Below are positions 16,333-32,233 of a stretch of DNA of 64,000 nucleotides, one piece after another (position 1 is the stretch's first letter; the number at the start of each line of letters is the position of its first letter). The notes beneath the pieces are model-generated. The model worked only from the letters and a program-made list of their open reading frames with translations, searched no databases and was not told the DNA's origin. Both the position numbers and the translations under genes were made by a program. The DNA comes from Salinibacterium sp. (GTDB lineage Bacteria > Actinomycetota > Actinomycetes > Actinomycetales > Microbacteriaceae), in assembly GCA_019638845.1 (NCBI GenBank), contig JAHBSZ010000002.1, forward strand, positions 558,001-622,000. The letters run 5' to 3'.

Positions 16333-16703
16333 GTGGCCTCGTCTCTTTCATCACGTCGCCACCCGGCCTCTCCCCGTTACGCAATTTCGATCTCGCACCC
16401 GTGGCTGAAGCGGACGGCCTGTACACCCTGCAGTCACTCGACGCACCGGATGTGCGGCTCTTCGTCATCGATGCACCCGTCTACCTCCCGCACTACAACC
16501 CCGAGGTCAGCGTGCAACAGCTCGAGTCCATCGGTGCCACCGAAACCTCCGAGGTCAGGGTTCTCGTTGTGACGACCCTCGATGAGGCCGGACCTTCCGC
16601 GAACCTCATGGCCCCCATCCTCATGCACGCCACCAGCGGGGAGGCGGCACAGGTCATCCTCGACGGGGACGAATGGCCGCTTAGGGTGCTGCTGGGCGCC
16701 TGA
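16329..16703 (+). CDS. fliW: Flagellar assembly factor FliW
   Basis: 124 residues. FliW binds both flagellin and CsrA; when flagellin leaves through the export gate, free FliW sequesters CsrA and relieves repression of flagellin translation (known from Bacillus). Family features here: ISFxxPG-like FITSPPGLSPLRNF near the N-terminus, VRLFVIDAPVYLPHYNPEVS in the middle, and the VLVVTTL strand. It is translationally coupled to flgL. In many genomes csrA follows fliW; here the next gene faces the other way, so csrA must be elsewhere. The gene overlaps the convergent hypothetical by 23 bases. Confidence 0.92.
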   Translation: MSGLVSFITSPPGLSPLRNFDLAPVAEADGLYTLQSLDAPDVRLFVIDAPVYLPHYNPEVSVQQLESIGATETSEVRVLVVTTLDEAGPSANLMAPILMHATSGEAAQVILDGDEWPLRVLLGA

Positions 16704-17097
16704 ACTGCAGATCGACCTGTGCGACCTGAGTCGCTAGGTAATCCTGCACACGCTCGGAAAGACACTGTTCGAGCACGTCATGGATGTCGGCTGCGTACGG
16801 CGAGAGTGCAGCGGCCACCGCCCGGTGCGCGACCTCGGGCGCGGCTTCCGAGTCCCAGAAGCACTCCTCTGCGTACGAGTACTCCACGTCGCTGATAGCG
16901 GTACGCAATGACTCGACAAGCAGATGCATGACGTGGTGTGGCCATGCCGAGACATCCACAATATCCGCGAGCGCCGATTCTGCGCACTCGGTGCAGATTC
17001 CCTCGAAACCCTCCCCCGGAGGCTCCCATTCCGAGACAACCGTGTACCAGGAGTACAGCTTCGTGGTGACGTGATCGTCTATTGCGGTTGCTTCCAT
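16681..17097 (-). CDS. Conserved-looking hypothetical protein convergent to fliW
   Basis: 138 residues from the ATG at 17095-17097 (MEATAIDDHVTTKLYSW), with GGAG six bases upstream; longer readings lack a ribosome site. It is acidic and soluble, without signal peptide or membrane segment. A Cys pair in GICTECAESALADIV and a further Cys in EECFWDSEAA could bind metal, but I recognise no family. It overlaps the end of fliW by 23 bases tail to tail. The upstream 180-base region is shared with the divergent response regulator and is flanked by inverted 9-mers. Confidence 0.6.
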   Translation of the reverse strand: MEATAIDDHVTTKLYSWYTVVSEWEPPGEGFEGICTECAESALADIVDVSAWPHHVMHLLVESLRTAISDVEYSYAEECFWDSEAAPEVAHRAVAAALSPYAADIHDVLEQCLSERVQDYLATQVAQVDLQFRRPAAP

Positions 17098-17126
17098 TGC
17101 GGCTCCAGGTCTGGGGAACACTGCGG

Positions 17127-17262
17127 GATTATCGAATCCTGACAGTCGAACAACCCACCCGACAGTCGTCAGTTTCCATGACACCCGTTTGAGGGACAGC
17201 GGGCGGTTTTGCCAATGTTCCGCAACCGTGCCATTCTCGGGGTACTCACAGCGTTCGATAAT
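17127..17262. repeat. Inverted 9-mers flanking the response-regulator upstream region
   Basis: ATTATCGAA at 17127-17135 and its reverse complement TTCGATAAT at 17254-17262 bracket the intergenic space between the hypothetical gene and the response regulator. The second copy lies about 15 bases before the regulator start. This could be an autoregulatory pair of sites, or chance. Confidence 0.3.
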
Positions 17263-17276
17263 GGAGGCCCGCGTCC

Positions 17277-17939
17277 GTGGTGACCGATGCTCCGAAAGCG
17301 CGCTCGATCCGAATTGCTCATGTCGACGACCACGAGACTGTACGTCTGGGGCTAACGTCACTCATCGATGGGGAGCCCGACCTCGAGGTCGTGGCCACGG
17401 GAAGCACCATCGACGACATCCTTGCGGATCTCCCGAGGGTCGATCTCGTGGTGCTGGATATTCGACTGTCCGATGGCTCCACAATCGACCACAACGTCCG
17501 CGTGTTGCACAGTCACGGCACCCCCGTTCTTGCATTCACGGCTGCAGACAATCCGATGGAGGTCCGGGCGGCCTCGAGGGCTGGAGTGCTCGGGATTGTT
17601 CGCAAATCTGATTCACGCGAGGCGATCATCGACGCCATCCGGCGCACTTCCGGCGGGGAGGTGATCGCGACCACCGAGTGGGCAGCAGCCCTGGACTCGG
17701 ATCCGGACCTCGAGTCCGCCCGACTCAGCCCGAAGGAACAAGAGGTGCTCGCGCTCTACGCCTCCGGTGAGAAGTCGGTGACAGTAGCGACCCGTGCGGG
17801 TCTCTCTGCGAACACGGTGTCCGAATATATTCGGCGAATCCGTTCCAAGTATGCAATGGTGGGGCGCCCGGCTCACACGAAAATCGATCTGTACAAGCGT
17901 GCGGTTGAAGACCGCTATCTTCCGGGGCCCGAGCAATGA
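17277..17939 (+). CDS. NarL/FixJ family two-component response regulator
   Basis: 220 residues. The receiver domain (about 10-130) has the acidic pair in IAHVDDHETVRLGL, the phospho-acceptor Asp in VVLDIRLSDG, the Thr in AFTAADN and the Lys in IVRKSDS. The C-terminal LuxR-type helix-turn-helix (about 155-205) reads SPKEQEVLALYASGEKSVTV, then GLSANTVSEYIRRIRSKY. It starts at a GTG and its stop overlaps the kinase ATG (ATGA), so the pair is co-translated. Adjacency to the flagellar region suggests but does not prove a motility role. Confidence 0.92.
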   Translation: MVTDAPKARSIRIAHVDDHETVRLGLTSLIDGEPDLEVVATGSTIDDILADLPRVDLVVLDIRLSDGSTIDHNVRVLHSHGTPVLAFTAADNPMEVRAASRAGVLGIVRKSDSREAIIDAIRRTSGGEVIATTEWAAALDSDPDLESARLSPKEQEVLALYASGEKSVTVATRAGLSANTVSEYIRRIRSKYAMVGRPAHTKIDLYKRAVEDRYLPGPEQ

Positions 17940-19108
17940 GAGATGGTCCACTAGCCGAGGGGCGCGTCGTGCGCACCATCGCGATCGCTTTGGGTGCGGG
18001 AGTTGCGATCTACGCCCCACTCAGCATCGGGGCGGTGATCGATCAAACCCGCTACGTCGACGCCACCTGGGCAGGTGTGGCGGCACTTGCCATCTTCTGC
18101 CCGCCGCCCATTCTCGCGGCTCTCTCGGCGGTCATGCCCCTCCGGGGTCTGCGCGTCGCGTTCGGAATCTATTCGGTCGTGTTCTTGCTCATCGTCGCGA
18201 CATGGATGCTTGCCATGCACGGAATGGCTATGCCCCGGGACATGCCGCCCTGGGTGCTCGAAATCACGAGCATCGGCACGGTGCCGGCAGCCCTGGCCTG
18301 GCGGCCCACTCTCGCCTGGCTGATCGTAGGGGCGAACGCAGCGCTGCTCTCTGCTGTGCGCTATCTCGCGGCGGGCGGTATGGACCTTCCCAATGCTCTT
18401 CAGGACGGCATTTTCAGTGTCGCATTCAGTTCGATTTTCACCGCTGTCGCGATCGTCGCCATTCGTAACGCCCGCGCTCTTGACGCCGCCGCGCGGGCGG
18501 CACGTACAAGTGCCGCGGGAGCAGCGTCCGTCGCTGCACGCATGCACGAGCGGGCCCGGCTCGATGCACTCGTGCACGACGAGCTCATTTCCGCGCTCTA
18601 CTACGCGACCACCGACCGCGGCGAGCTCTCGGGTTCCCTCCGGGCGCAGGCTCGTCGGGCCCTCGACGAGCTGGCGCGCCTCGACGCTCACGATATCGAC
18701 TCCGCGCCGGTTGCGCCCGCGGAGTTCGCCAGTCGCCTTCGCGCCGTGCTCCTCGACCTCTCGGGCAGCCTCTCCGTGGTCATCAGAGCCCCACGCACGA
18801 CCCTCATTCCCGCCGAGGTCGCCGATGCGTTTGCCGAGGGAGCGACTGAAGCACTGCGCAACAGCCTTCGGCACGCGGGCGGACCGGATGTACCGCGGCG
18901 AGCCACGATCACCCTCAATGATTCGGCAGTCACGGTGATCGTCACCGACGAGGGAAGCGGGTTCGATCCTTCGGCCGTTGATCCCTACCGGCTAGGGATT
19001 CTCGTGAGCATCACCGGGCGGCTCAACGCTGTCGAGAATGGATCCGCACGGGTGGCGTCGACTCCGGGAAACGGTACCGTCGTCACCCTAGAGTGGCGCG
19101 ACACATGA
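17936..19108 (+). CDS. Sensor histidine kinase (NarX/DesK-like) partner of the preceding regulator
   Basis: 390 residues. About five or six transmembrane helices fill residues 10-180, then a short cytoplasmic helix with the presumed phospho-acceptor His in DALVHDELISALYYAT (the usual HisKA_3 form is degenerate). A HATPase_c domain follows: N box EGATEALRNSLRHAG, G1 box IVTDEGSGFDP, and a final GNGTVVTLEWR strand. It has no extracytoplasmic sensor domain, so the signal is probably sensed within the membrane. Both ends overlap neighbours as ATGA. Confidence 0.87.
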   Translation: MRDGPLAEGRVVRTIAIALGAGVAIYAPLSIGAVIDQTRYVDATWAGVAALAIFCPPPILAALSAVMPLRGLRVAFGIYSVVFLLIVATWMLAMHGMAMPRDMPPWVLEITSIGTVPAALAWRPTLAWLIVGANAALLSAVRYLAAGGMDLPNALQDGIFSVAFSSIFTAVAIVAIRNARALDAAARAARTSAAGAASVAARMHERARLDALVHDELISALYYATTDRGELSGSLRAQARRALDELARLDAHDIDSAPVAPAEFASRLRAVLLDLSGSLSVVIRAPRTTLIPAEVADAFAEGATEALRNSLRHAGGPDVPRRATITLNDSAVTVIVTDEGSGFDPSAVDPYRLGILVSITGRLNAVENGSARVASTPGNGTVVTLEWRDT

Positions 19109-20115
19109 ACTCGAGCGCTTCGGGGCTCGTGAGCCTGACCGGGGCCGGCGCTCGGCTCTTCATCTGGGCGTTCTTCGCGGCAACGGTCATCCTCGCGATG
19201 TGGACGCTCTCCGACTCCACGATCCCCGCGCTGGTCATCATCTCGCTCGTGCTCTACGCCGCCGTGTGCGTCGCAGTCAGCCGAGACCGCGGGGAGCGTT
19301 TGTCCCTGCCTGTCGCCATCTCCGCAACTCTAGTGGGCCCACTGTCGGTGCTCCTGCTCTCGTGGCAGCTCATCGACGACGGTTACACCGCGTGGTATGT
19401 GGGCGCCGCGACGGCGATACTGTTCCTCGTCACTCTGCGCGGACGCATCGTTCTTGCGTGGGTGGGCTGTGCGATTCTCGTGGGAGCGTTGTTGTGGTGG
19501 GGTGCAACGACTCCCGTGGGTATCGCGGCGGCCGCCCTCATGGCGATGCGGCAGTCGGCGATTCTCGCGGTCGGCACGCTTGCCGCGGTGGGATTCCTGC
19601 GTACGAGCAGGCGCATCCAGTATCTGGTGGCCGAAGCATCTATGCGTGTCGCCGCCGAGGCCGCAGTCAGGGCCGTCGCCGAGGAGCGCGCCAGGCGCCT
19701 GAGCGAACTGCGCGCGTCGATAGGGCCCTTACTCGAGCGCATCGATGACGGAACTCCTCTGAGCGAGGACGACAAGGCCGAGTTCGCAGCTGCCGAAGCT
19801 GAACTCCGCGACGCCCTCCGTGCCCGCGGGCTGCGGGTGCGTCTCGTCATCGATGCCGCACGCGCGGCGCGACGTCGCGGAGTGGATGTGGTGCTCCTCG
19901 ACGACAGCAGCGGCCAGACACCAGAAGAAGATCTGACCGAGTTCGCCACGATCGTCGCGCAGATGCTGGACGAGTCAGTCGACGGCCGCGTGACGGCGCG
20001 TCTGCTGCCGCTCGGCAGGCCACTGCTCGGCACCGTCGTCACCGACGGATCAACGTACAGGGCTCGCGAGGTAGTTCGCCCCAGCCGCTCCCGTTCCGGA
20101 CAGACTCCCCCCTGA
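19105..20115 (+). CDS. Membrane protein co-translated with the two-component pair
   Basis: 336 residues from the ATG overlapping the kinase stop. Roughly five membrane helices (IWAFFAATVILAMWTL onward to about residue 165) precede a cytoplasmic helical region (VAAEAAVRAVAEERARRLSE) and a small C-terminal domain with repeated VRLVIDAARAARRRGVDVVL. The layout mimics a sensor kinase, but no N, G1 or G2 ATP-binding box is visible. It may be an accessory sensor or a degenerate kinase that modulates its neighbour; that is inference. Confidence 0.7.
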   Translation: MNSSASGLVSLTGAGARLFIWAFFAATVILAMWTLSDSTIPALVIISLVLYAAVCVAVSRDRGERLSLPVAISATLVGPLSVLLLSWQLIDDGYTAWYVGAATAILFLVTLRGRIVLAWVGCAILVGALLWWGATTPVGIAAAALMAMRQSAILAVGTLAAVGFLRTSRRIQYLVAEASMRVAAEAAVRAVAEERARRLSELRASIGPLLERIDDGTPLSEDDKAEFAAAEAELRDALRARGLRVRLVIDAARAARRRGVDVVLLDDSSGQTPEEDLTEFATIVAQMLDESVDGRVTARLLPLGRPLLGTVVTDGSTYRAREVVRPSRSRSGQTPP

Positions 20116-20141
20116 CTGCGGGCTCGATTCACGGGCGCGGA

Positions 20142-21041
20142 TCAGTACTTATTACTCACCACGATGCGGAAGCTCTCCCCGATATCGAGGATGTCCCCCG
20201 CCTGAAGTGACGTCGTGCTCCCGCCATGCAGGAGTCGAGGCGGATGTTCCGGCGTCAGCACGATCGTGCCATTCGTGGAGTCCAGATCACGGGCAACCAA
20301 CTCGCCGTCCACCAGCGCAAGTTCAAGGTGGGAGCCCGAGATCTGTCGCTTCGGTGACGGTGCCGAGACGTGTTTGATCAAGCTCTCGTCGATGGCCGAT
20401 TCCCACGACTTGCGGCCGATCACGATGGTTCCCTCGGCTTCGAGCTCGTTCCCGTCCGGAAGTCGGAGAACCCACCGCGGCGCACCCTCGACGTTCATCC
20501 ATTCGTCGAGGTTGACGTGGAGCGTACCGGTCTCATTCTGGTCGGTCGGGTCCGGCTCGCTCTCGGGCTCGACCAACTCCTTAGCGACCGTGATGACAGC
20601 AGTAGTGGGCTCCGCAACCACTGCCAGAGTTCGCACGACTCCACGACGTAGTGGAAGCAGCTCTCCATCGGGTTTGTCCTCCTCGAGCGAGAGCCAGAGC
20701 GACCGCACATCGTGGGCCTCACCTCTGATTCCGATCGCCTCACCCGGCGCCGACGGCCGCGTCGCCATCGTGCCTTCGATGCCCACGGAGACGTGTCCGC
20801 GAACGGCGACCCGGATGCGCGATGCAGGCACGAGCAACTCCACCACCGCGAAACGCTCAACGACGTCCGGCTGTGAAAGCATGCCGAAAGCATCCTCGAG
20901 GTTCGCATCCTCGCCATCCAGCAACCGGAACACGGACCGCGCAGTCTCCAGCGACGCGTCGCGGCTCAAGAGACACACGAAACGATCGGTGACAACGGCG
21001 AACCCGGCAGCTGCACTCAGGTCGGGTGAGTATGCAAACAC
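20142..21041 (-). CDS. FHA domain protein
   Basis: 299 residues from a GTG at 21039-21041, six bases after a TAGTGT -10 element, so probably leaderless. The last 110 residues form a forkhead-associated domain that binds phosphothreonine: IVIGRKSW, the SPKRQISGSHLEL segment and RDLDSTNGTIVL. The N-terminal 150 residues (LLSRDASLETARSVFRLLDG) are unlike any family I can name. A short acidic linker (EPESEPDPTDQNETG) separates the two. FHA proteins in actinobacteria usually serve Ser/Thr kinase signalling; no kinase is adjacent here. Confidence 0.85.
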   Translation of the reverse strand: MFAYSPDLSAAAGFAVVTDRFVCLLSRDASLETARSVFRLLDGEDANLEDAFGMLSQPDVVERFAVVELLVPASRIRVAVRGHVSVGIEGTMATRPSAPGEAIGIRGEAHDVRSLWLSLEEDKPDGELLPLRRGVVRTLAVVAEPTTAVITVAKELVEPESEPDPTDQNETGTLHVNLDEWMNVEGAPRWVLRLPDGNELEAEGTIVIGRKSWESAIDESLIKHVSAPSPKRQISGSHLELALVDGELVARDLDSTNGTIVLTPEHPPRLLHGGSTTSLQAGDILDIGESFRIVVSNKY

Positions 21042-21047
21042 AGGGTC

Positions 21048-21053
21048 ACACTA
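21048..21053 (-). promoter_or_regulatory. -10 element of a leaderless promoter (FHA gene)
   Basis: TAGTGT on the minus strand, exactly six bases before the GTG start. It is one of several TANNNT elements at this distance in the window. Confidence 0.6.
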
Positions 21054-21090
21054 GCAGTGGAGGTTCCCTCGGATGATGCCGGCCGGAATG

Positions 21091-21126
21091 AGAGATGGCC
21101 CCCACCCCAGGGTGGGGGCCATCTCT
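21091..21126 (-). terminator. rpoC transcription terminator
   Basis: Perfect 17-base arms (21091-21107 and 21110-21126) with a two-base spacer, 20 bases after the rpoC stop. It starts AGAGATGG and has six G-C pairs in a row. There is no T-run, but the stem is extremely stable. It separates the rpoBC operon from the FHA gene. Confidence 0.85.
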
Positions 21127-21146
21127 GCGAACACTTCGCAAGGAAC

Positions 21147-25028
<3,882 letters not shown>

Positions 25029-25090
25029 TGTCTGTTCTTCTCTCTTATGAGTTCGTCAGTAAAAAAGTGGGGGCTTCGCTTCTAACGAAT

Positions 25091-28615
<3,525 letters not shown>

Positions 28616-28630
28616 GGAAATAACCTCCGT

Positions 28631-28648
28631 GGGCCTGTGGTAGGGCCC
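28631..28648 (-). promoter_or_regulatory. Hairpin just before the rpoB ribosome-binding site
   Basis: GGGCC (minus strand, 28644-28648) pairs with GGCCC (28631-28635) around an eight-base loop. It ends five bases before the GGAGG, so it could influence translation of rpoB. A short stem; low certainty. Confidence 0.3.
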
Positions 28649-28783
28649 GTCTGTCAATAAGTACTGACTGTCGGTAATGAAATGCTCACCAGGACCCAAG
28701 AAAGATCTGCCCCGCCGCTATACTCGGGGCGCGCCAGCTGTCCACAATATGACGGCATGAGTTGTCTGGGAGCGCAAGGATCA

Positions 28784-28813
28784 ACTATAGGACGCAACAA
28801 CACGCCTCCGCAA
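28784..28813 (-). promoter_or_regulatory. Candidate vegetative promoter of rpoBC
   Basis: Minus strand TTGCGG (28808-28813), 18 bases, TATAGT (28784-28789). It would give a leader of about 160 bases. The -10 is good and the -35 partial. Confidence 0.5.
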
Positions 28814-28821
28814 CTTATTTC

Positions 28822-28850
28822 TTGACCTGATTGCCGGATTCGGCTATAAG
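28822..28850 (+). promoter_or_regulatory. Vegetative promoter of the NadR-like gene
   Basis: TTGACC (28822-28827), 17 bases, TATAAG (28845-28850), the best housekeeping-type promoter seen in the window. It is divergent from the rpoB promoter, and transcription would start about 11 bases before the ATG at 28868. Confidence 0.75.
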
Positions 28851-28867
28851 CGCGCTGGAGCAATGTC

Positions 28868-29521
28868 ATGGACTGGTTCATTCGCACTCCTGAAGCCCGC
28901 GCCGCCCTCACCCAACGAATCGTCATCGTCGGCTCCGAGTCCACGGGAAAGACCACACTCGCCCGCGAACTTGTCGCGCACTATCGCGGAATCGGTGGCA
29001 TCTGGGCCGAGACAAAATGGGTAGCGGAATACGGCCGCGAGTACACCGAGCTGTTGCTCGATCGCCAGGAAGCTCGCAACGCCGAGCCCGATGCCGTGGT
29101 GCATTCTGCCGAGTGGACAGCGCCCGACTTCGCCCTGATCGCCATCGAGCAACAACAGCGTGAGGATGCCGCCGCGGCATCCGGCTCGCCCGTGCTGTTG
29201 TGCGACACCGACGCCTTCGCCACCCAGTTGTGGGAACGGCGGTACCTCGGCGCGGGTTCGACCGCGGCGCTGGACGCGGTTCCCGTGTCTGCCCCGCGCC
29301 GGCTCTATCTGCTGGCCGACCTGGTCGGGGTTCCGTTCGAGCAAGACGGCATTCGGGACGGTGAGAGCTACCGCGAGGAGATGCAACGCTGGTTCGTCGA
29401 GGAGCTCACCGAGCGCGGGGAGCCGTGGATCCTGATTACGGGGACGCGAACGCAGCGGCTCGCCGCGAGCATCGCAGCAGTTGACGACGTAGTGTCGCGC
29501 CGTTTTCCGGAGCTCACGTGA
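28868..29521 (+). CDS. AAA-type ATPase, NadR-like (ribosylnicotinamide kinase domain)
   Basis: 217 residues. The P-loop is VIVGSESTGKTTLARELVAHY at residues 18-38, followed by VAEYGREY, both characteristic of the kinase domain of NadR and its stand-alone relatives, and LLCDTDAFATQLWERRYLG as the second nucleotide/acceptor motif. In NadR this domain phosphorylates nicotinamide riboside for NAD salvage. No adenylyltransferase domain and no pnuC transporter are beside it, so the substrate is not certain. The start ATG has GGAG seven bases upstream. Confidence 0.78.
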   Translation: MDWFIRTPEARAALTQRIVIVGSESTGKTTLARELVAHYRGIGGIWAETKWVAEYGREYTELLLDRQEARNAEPDAVVHSAEWTAPDFALIAIEQQQREDAAAASGSPVLLCDTDAFATQLWERRYLGAGSTAALDAVPVSAPRRLYLLADLVGVPFEQDGIRDGESYREEMQRWFVEELTERGEPWILITGTRTQRLAASIAAVDDVVSRRFPELT

Positions 29522-29532
29522 TGGGCCGCGCT

Positions 29533-29538
29533 TACGCT
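29533..29538 (+). promoter_or_regulatory. -10 element of a leaderless promoter (lipoprotein gene)
   Basis: TACGCT with six bases between it and the ATG at 29545. Confidence 0.55.
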
Positions 29539-29544
29539 TGACCT

Positions 29545-30309
29545 ATGAGACTCGTCACCAGCGGATTGACCATCGCCTTGATCGCGTGCCTTGCCGCATG
29601 CACGGCGACGCCCACCGCGAGTCTCGCTCCGACCGAGTCCGCCGAACCGACCGACCCGACATCGCAGGGGTCGTCGGACTCGATCGAGGTCACAAGCATC
29701 TACTACCCCGTTGCCGTGGGCAATCGCTGGGTGTATTCGATCGACTATGGTTCGGGCTCACTCGTGACCGATACCGAAGTCATGACCGCCATCCACGCTG
29801 AGGGCGATGGGGCTCGCGTCAGCATCTCGCGCACCTTCCACTGGGACGACAAGTCGAGGCCAGACGTCACTGACAGCGTCGACTACGTTTTCGCCGCAGA
29901 CGGGTCACTCACCGTGCCATTCCAGTCGATCCCGTCGGCCGAGAGCACGATTATCGTCTCCAGCGGGACCGTGGCATGGCCGACTCCTGCCGAGTTCGAC
30001 GCGGGCACAACGAAGACCGGACGGATCGAGGCATCCGTGTTCACGAATGGCACCACCGCGAAGGAGACTGTGGACTTCACCATCTCCGGTGGCGGCGTCC
30101 AAGATGTGACGGTTCCGGCGGGCACTTTCTCGGCACGCGTGCTGAACCAAGCCCTCGTCGTGTCTCTGCCCGACCTCGACGTGAACGGACTCGCACTCAC
30201 CGCAGTGGCGTGGCTTGACGAGAGTGTTGGCCTCGTGAAGACGATCGTTCCGGACCACAACGGCGCGACCATCACACAGGTGCTCGTGAGCTTCACCCCG
30301 GGGCGGTGA
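29545..30309 (+). CDS. Predicted lipoprotein of unknown function
   Basis: 254 residues. A signal peptide with lipobox is clear (TIALIACLAAC, Cys at about residue 19), followed by a Ser/Thr/Pro/Glu-rich linker and a beta-rich domain (YYPVAVGNRWVYSIDYGSGS, then VTVPAGTFSARVLNQ). That pattern recurs in secreted proteins whose domain begins with a phrase like YYPLAVGNRWVY; I know no biochemical role. It should be anchored to the outer face of the membrane. Its TGA overlaps the next GTG. Confidence 0.8.
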   Translation: MRLVTSGLTIALIACLAACTATPTASLAPTESAEPTDPTSQGSSDSIEVTSIYYPVAVGNRWVYSIDYGSGSLVTDTEVMTAIHAEGDGARVSISRTFHWDDKSRPDVTDSVDYVFAADGSLTVPFQSIPSAESTIIVSSGTVAWPTPAEFDAGTTKTGRIEASVFTNGTTAKETVDFTISGGGVQDVTVPAGTFSARVLNQALVVSLPDLDVNGLALTAVAWLDESVGLVKTIVPDHNGATITQVLVSFTPGR

Positions 30310-31184
30310 GCACACCGGTGAGCGAGAATCCCACCACGGTGCTGGGCGGCAGTGGCCACATCGCCACGATCACCCCCGACCGATGGGTTCCAGGAGCATT
30401 CACCCTCACGGTCGACGGGACTCCACAGTCTCACGTGAATCTCGACGACCCGACAGAGTTGTTCTTCGAGTACGTGCAGCGCATGGGTCACGTGATCGAC
30501 AGAATCGGGATGCCCGGCGAACCGATCACTGCGGTGCACCTCGGCGGTGGCGCACTCACCCTCCCGCGCTATGTCGAAGCAACCCGACCGGGCTCACGCC
30601 AGCAGGTTATCGAGTTGGAATCCGACCTCGTCGATCTGGTTCGCGCCGAGCTCCCCTGGTCGAGGAAGGCCTCGATCCGAGTACGTCACGGAGATGCCCG
30701 AGAGGTACTCGGAAAACTGCCGCCGGGCCTGCACGGAACTGTCGACCTCGTGGTCGTCGACGTGTTCAGCGGTGCACGGACGCCCGCACACGTGACGAGC
30801 ATCGAGTTCTACCGGCTCGCCGTGGCGCTGCTCTCGCCGCGCGGGATCATCCTCGCCAACGTTGCCGACGGACCCGGTTTGGTGTTCGCCCGCTCTCAGG
30901 CGGCCACTCTCGTGACGGCAATCGGTAATGTCGCGGTGCTCGCCGAGACCCAAATTCTCAAAGGCAAGCGGTTCGGAAATCTGGTCATGGTGGGATCAGC
31001 CACCGAACTGCCATTCGAGTGGATGCCCCGCCTCCTCGCTGCCGGTCCCCACCCCTCGAAGGTCGTCGTGGGCCCCGAGCTGCGCGAGTTCATCGCCGGA
31101 GCCTCGGTCGTCACTGACGGGACGGCAATTCCGTCTCCGCCGCCCGCAAAGAGTATCTTCCAGGTGCGACCCGGGGCCGACTGA
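30306..31184 (+). CDS. Spermidine synthase-like methyltransferase-fold protein
   Basis: 292 residues from a GTG overlapping the previous stop. The Rossmann fold motif VHLGGGALTLPRYVEATRPG is the SAM-site-like G-loop, followed by QQVIELESDLVDLVRAEL, a DAREVL pair and VDLVVVDVFSGARTPAH, all in spermidine synthase order. Such actinobacterial homologues often lack proven aminopropyltransferase activity, so polyamine synthesis is not assured. No membrane segment. It is co-translated with the sugar dehydrogenase after it. Confidence 0.75.
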   Translation: MSTPVSENPTTVLGGSGHIATITPDRWVPGAFTLTVDGTPQSHVNLDDPTELFFEYVQRMGHVIDRIGMPGEPITAVHLGGGALTLPRYVEATRPGSRQQVIELESDLVDLVRAELPWSRKASIRVRHGDAREVLGKLPPGLHGTVDLVVVDVFSGARTPAHVTSIEFYRLAVALLSPRGIILANVADGPGLVFARSQAATLVTAIGNVAVLAETQILKGKRFGNLVMVGSATELPFEWMPRLLAAGPHPSKVVVGPELREFIAGASVVTDGTAIPSPPPAKSIFQVRPGAD

Positions 31185-32233
31185 TGAAACTCGTCGCGAT
31201 CGGCACGGTGGCCCTGTTGCTTGCCGGATGCGCGGCGACCCCGACGCCGCACGACACCCCCAGCCCCGGCACCATCGAGATCATCACCGGTCTCGATTCC
31301 CCGTGGTCGATGGTGCGGCTCGCCAGCGGATCGACCCTGATAAGCGAGCGCGACACCGGGACGATCACGGAACTCACTCCCGACGGAGTCCTCCGAGTCG
31401 CTGCTCACGTCGCCGGTGTCGTCTCCGGCGGTGAGGGCGGACTTCTCGGTCTCGAGGTTGCCGACGGATTCCTCTACGCGTACTACACGGCGGCCGACGA
31501 CAACCGGGTCGAGCGTTTCGCCCTGGACGGAGGCGCTGGCAGCTATTCGCTGGGCGCGGGCACGGTCATCCTCGACGGCCTCGCGAAGGCCCGCAATCAC
31601 GACGGCGGTCGGATCAAGATCGGCCCCGACGGTGACCTCTATGTCACGGTTGGTGACGCCGGCGACCCCGATCGCGCGCAAGATCTCTTGAGCCCCAACG
31701 GAAAGATCCTGCGCATCCACACCGACGGAAGTATTCCGGCCGACAACCCCTTCCCCGGCTCGCCGGTGTACTCGTACGGCCACCGGAATCCGCAGGGCAT
31801 TGCGTGGGATGACAACGGACAGCTCTGGGCGGCCGAATTCGGGCAGGACACGTGGGACGAGTTCAACCGCATCGAAGCGGGCGGCAACTACGGCTGGCCC
31901 ATCGTGGAGGGCATCGCCAACCGAACCGGGTTCATCGACCCGATCCTGCAGTGGAGCACGGATCAGGCAAGCCCGAGCGGTCTCGCCTTCGCCGACGGCG
32001 GCTTCTTTCTCGCCTCGCTTCGCGGCCAGCGCATCTGGGCGATCGACCCCAACGGGCCGAGTATCGTCGCCCGCCCAACGCTCGTGGCAACCTACGGACG
32101 CTTGCGCGACGTCATTCCCGGGCCCGACGGAACAGTGTGGATTCTCACCAACAACACCGACGGCAGGGGTGATCCGCGACCCGGCGATGACCGCATCATC
32201 CAGGTTCCAACCAATGTCCTGATCAGGGGCTAG
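31184..32233 (+). CDS. PQQ-dependent sugar dehydrogenase-type lipoprotein
   Basis: 349 residues. Lipobox LLLAGC at the N-terminus, then a six-bladed propeller of the soluble glucose dehydrogenase/sorbosone dehydrogenase family: PWSMVRLASGSTLISERDTG, HDGGRIKIGPDGDLYVTVGD (including the catalytic His), SYGHRNPQGIAWD and EFNRIEAGGNYGWPIVEG. These enzymes oxidise aldoses at the outer face of the membrane using PQQ. No pqq biosynthesis genes are near. The start ATG shares one base with the previous stop, and its own TAG doubles as the -10 of the next gene. Confidence 0.88.
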   Translation: MKLVAIGTVALLLAGCAATPTPHDTPSPGTIEIITGLDSPWSMVRLASGSTLISERDTGTITELTPDGVLRVAAHVAGVVSGGEGGLLGLEVADGFLYAYYTAADDNRVERFALDGGAGSYSLGAGTVILDGLAKARNHDGGRIKIGPDGDLYVTVGDAGDPDRAQDLLSPNGKILRIHTDGSIPADNPFPGSPVYSYGHRNPQGIAWDDNGQLWAAEFGQDTWDEFNRIEAGGNYGWPIVEGIANRTGFIDPILQWSTDQASPSGLAFADGGFFLASLRGQRIWAIDPNGPSIVARPTLVATYGRLRDVIPGPDGTVWILTNNTDGRGDPRPGDDRIIQVPTNVLIRG

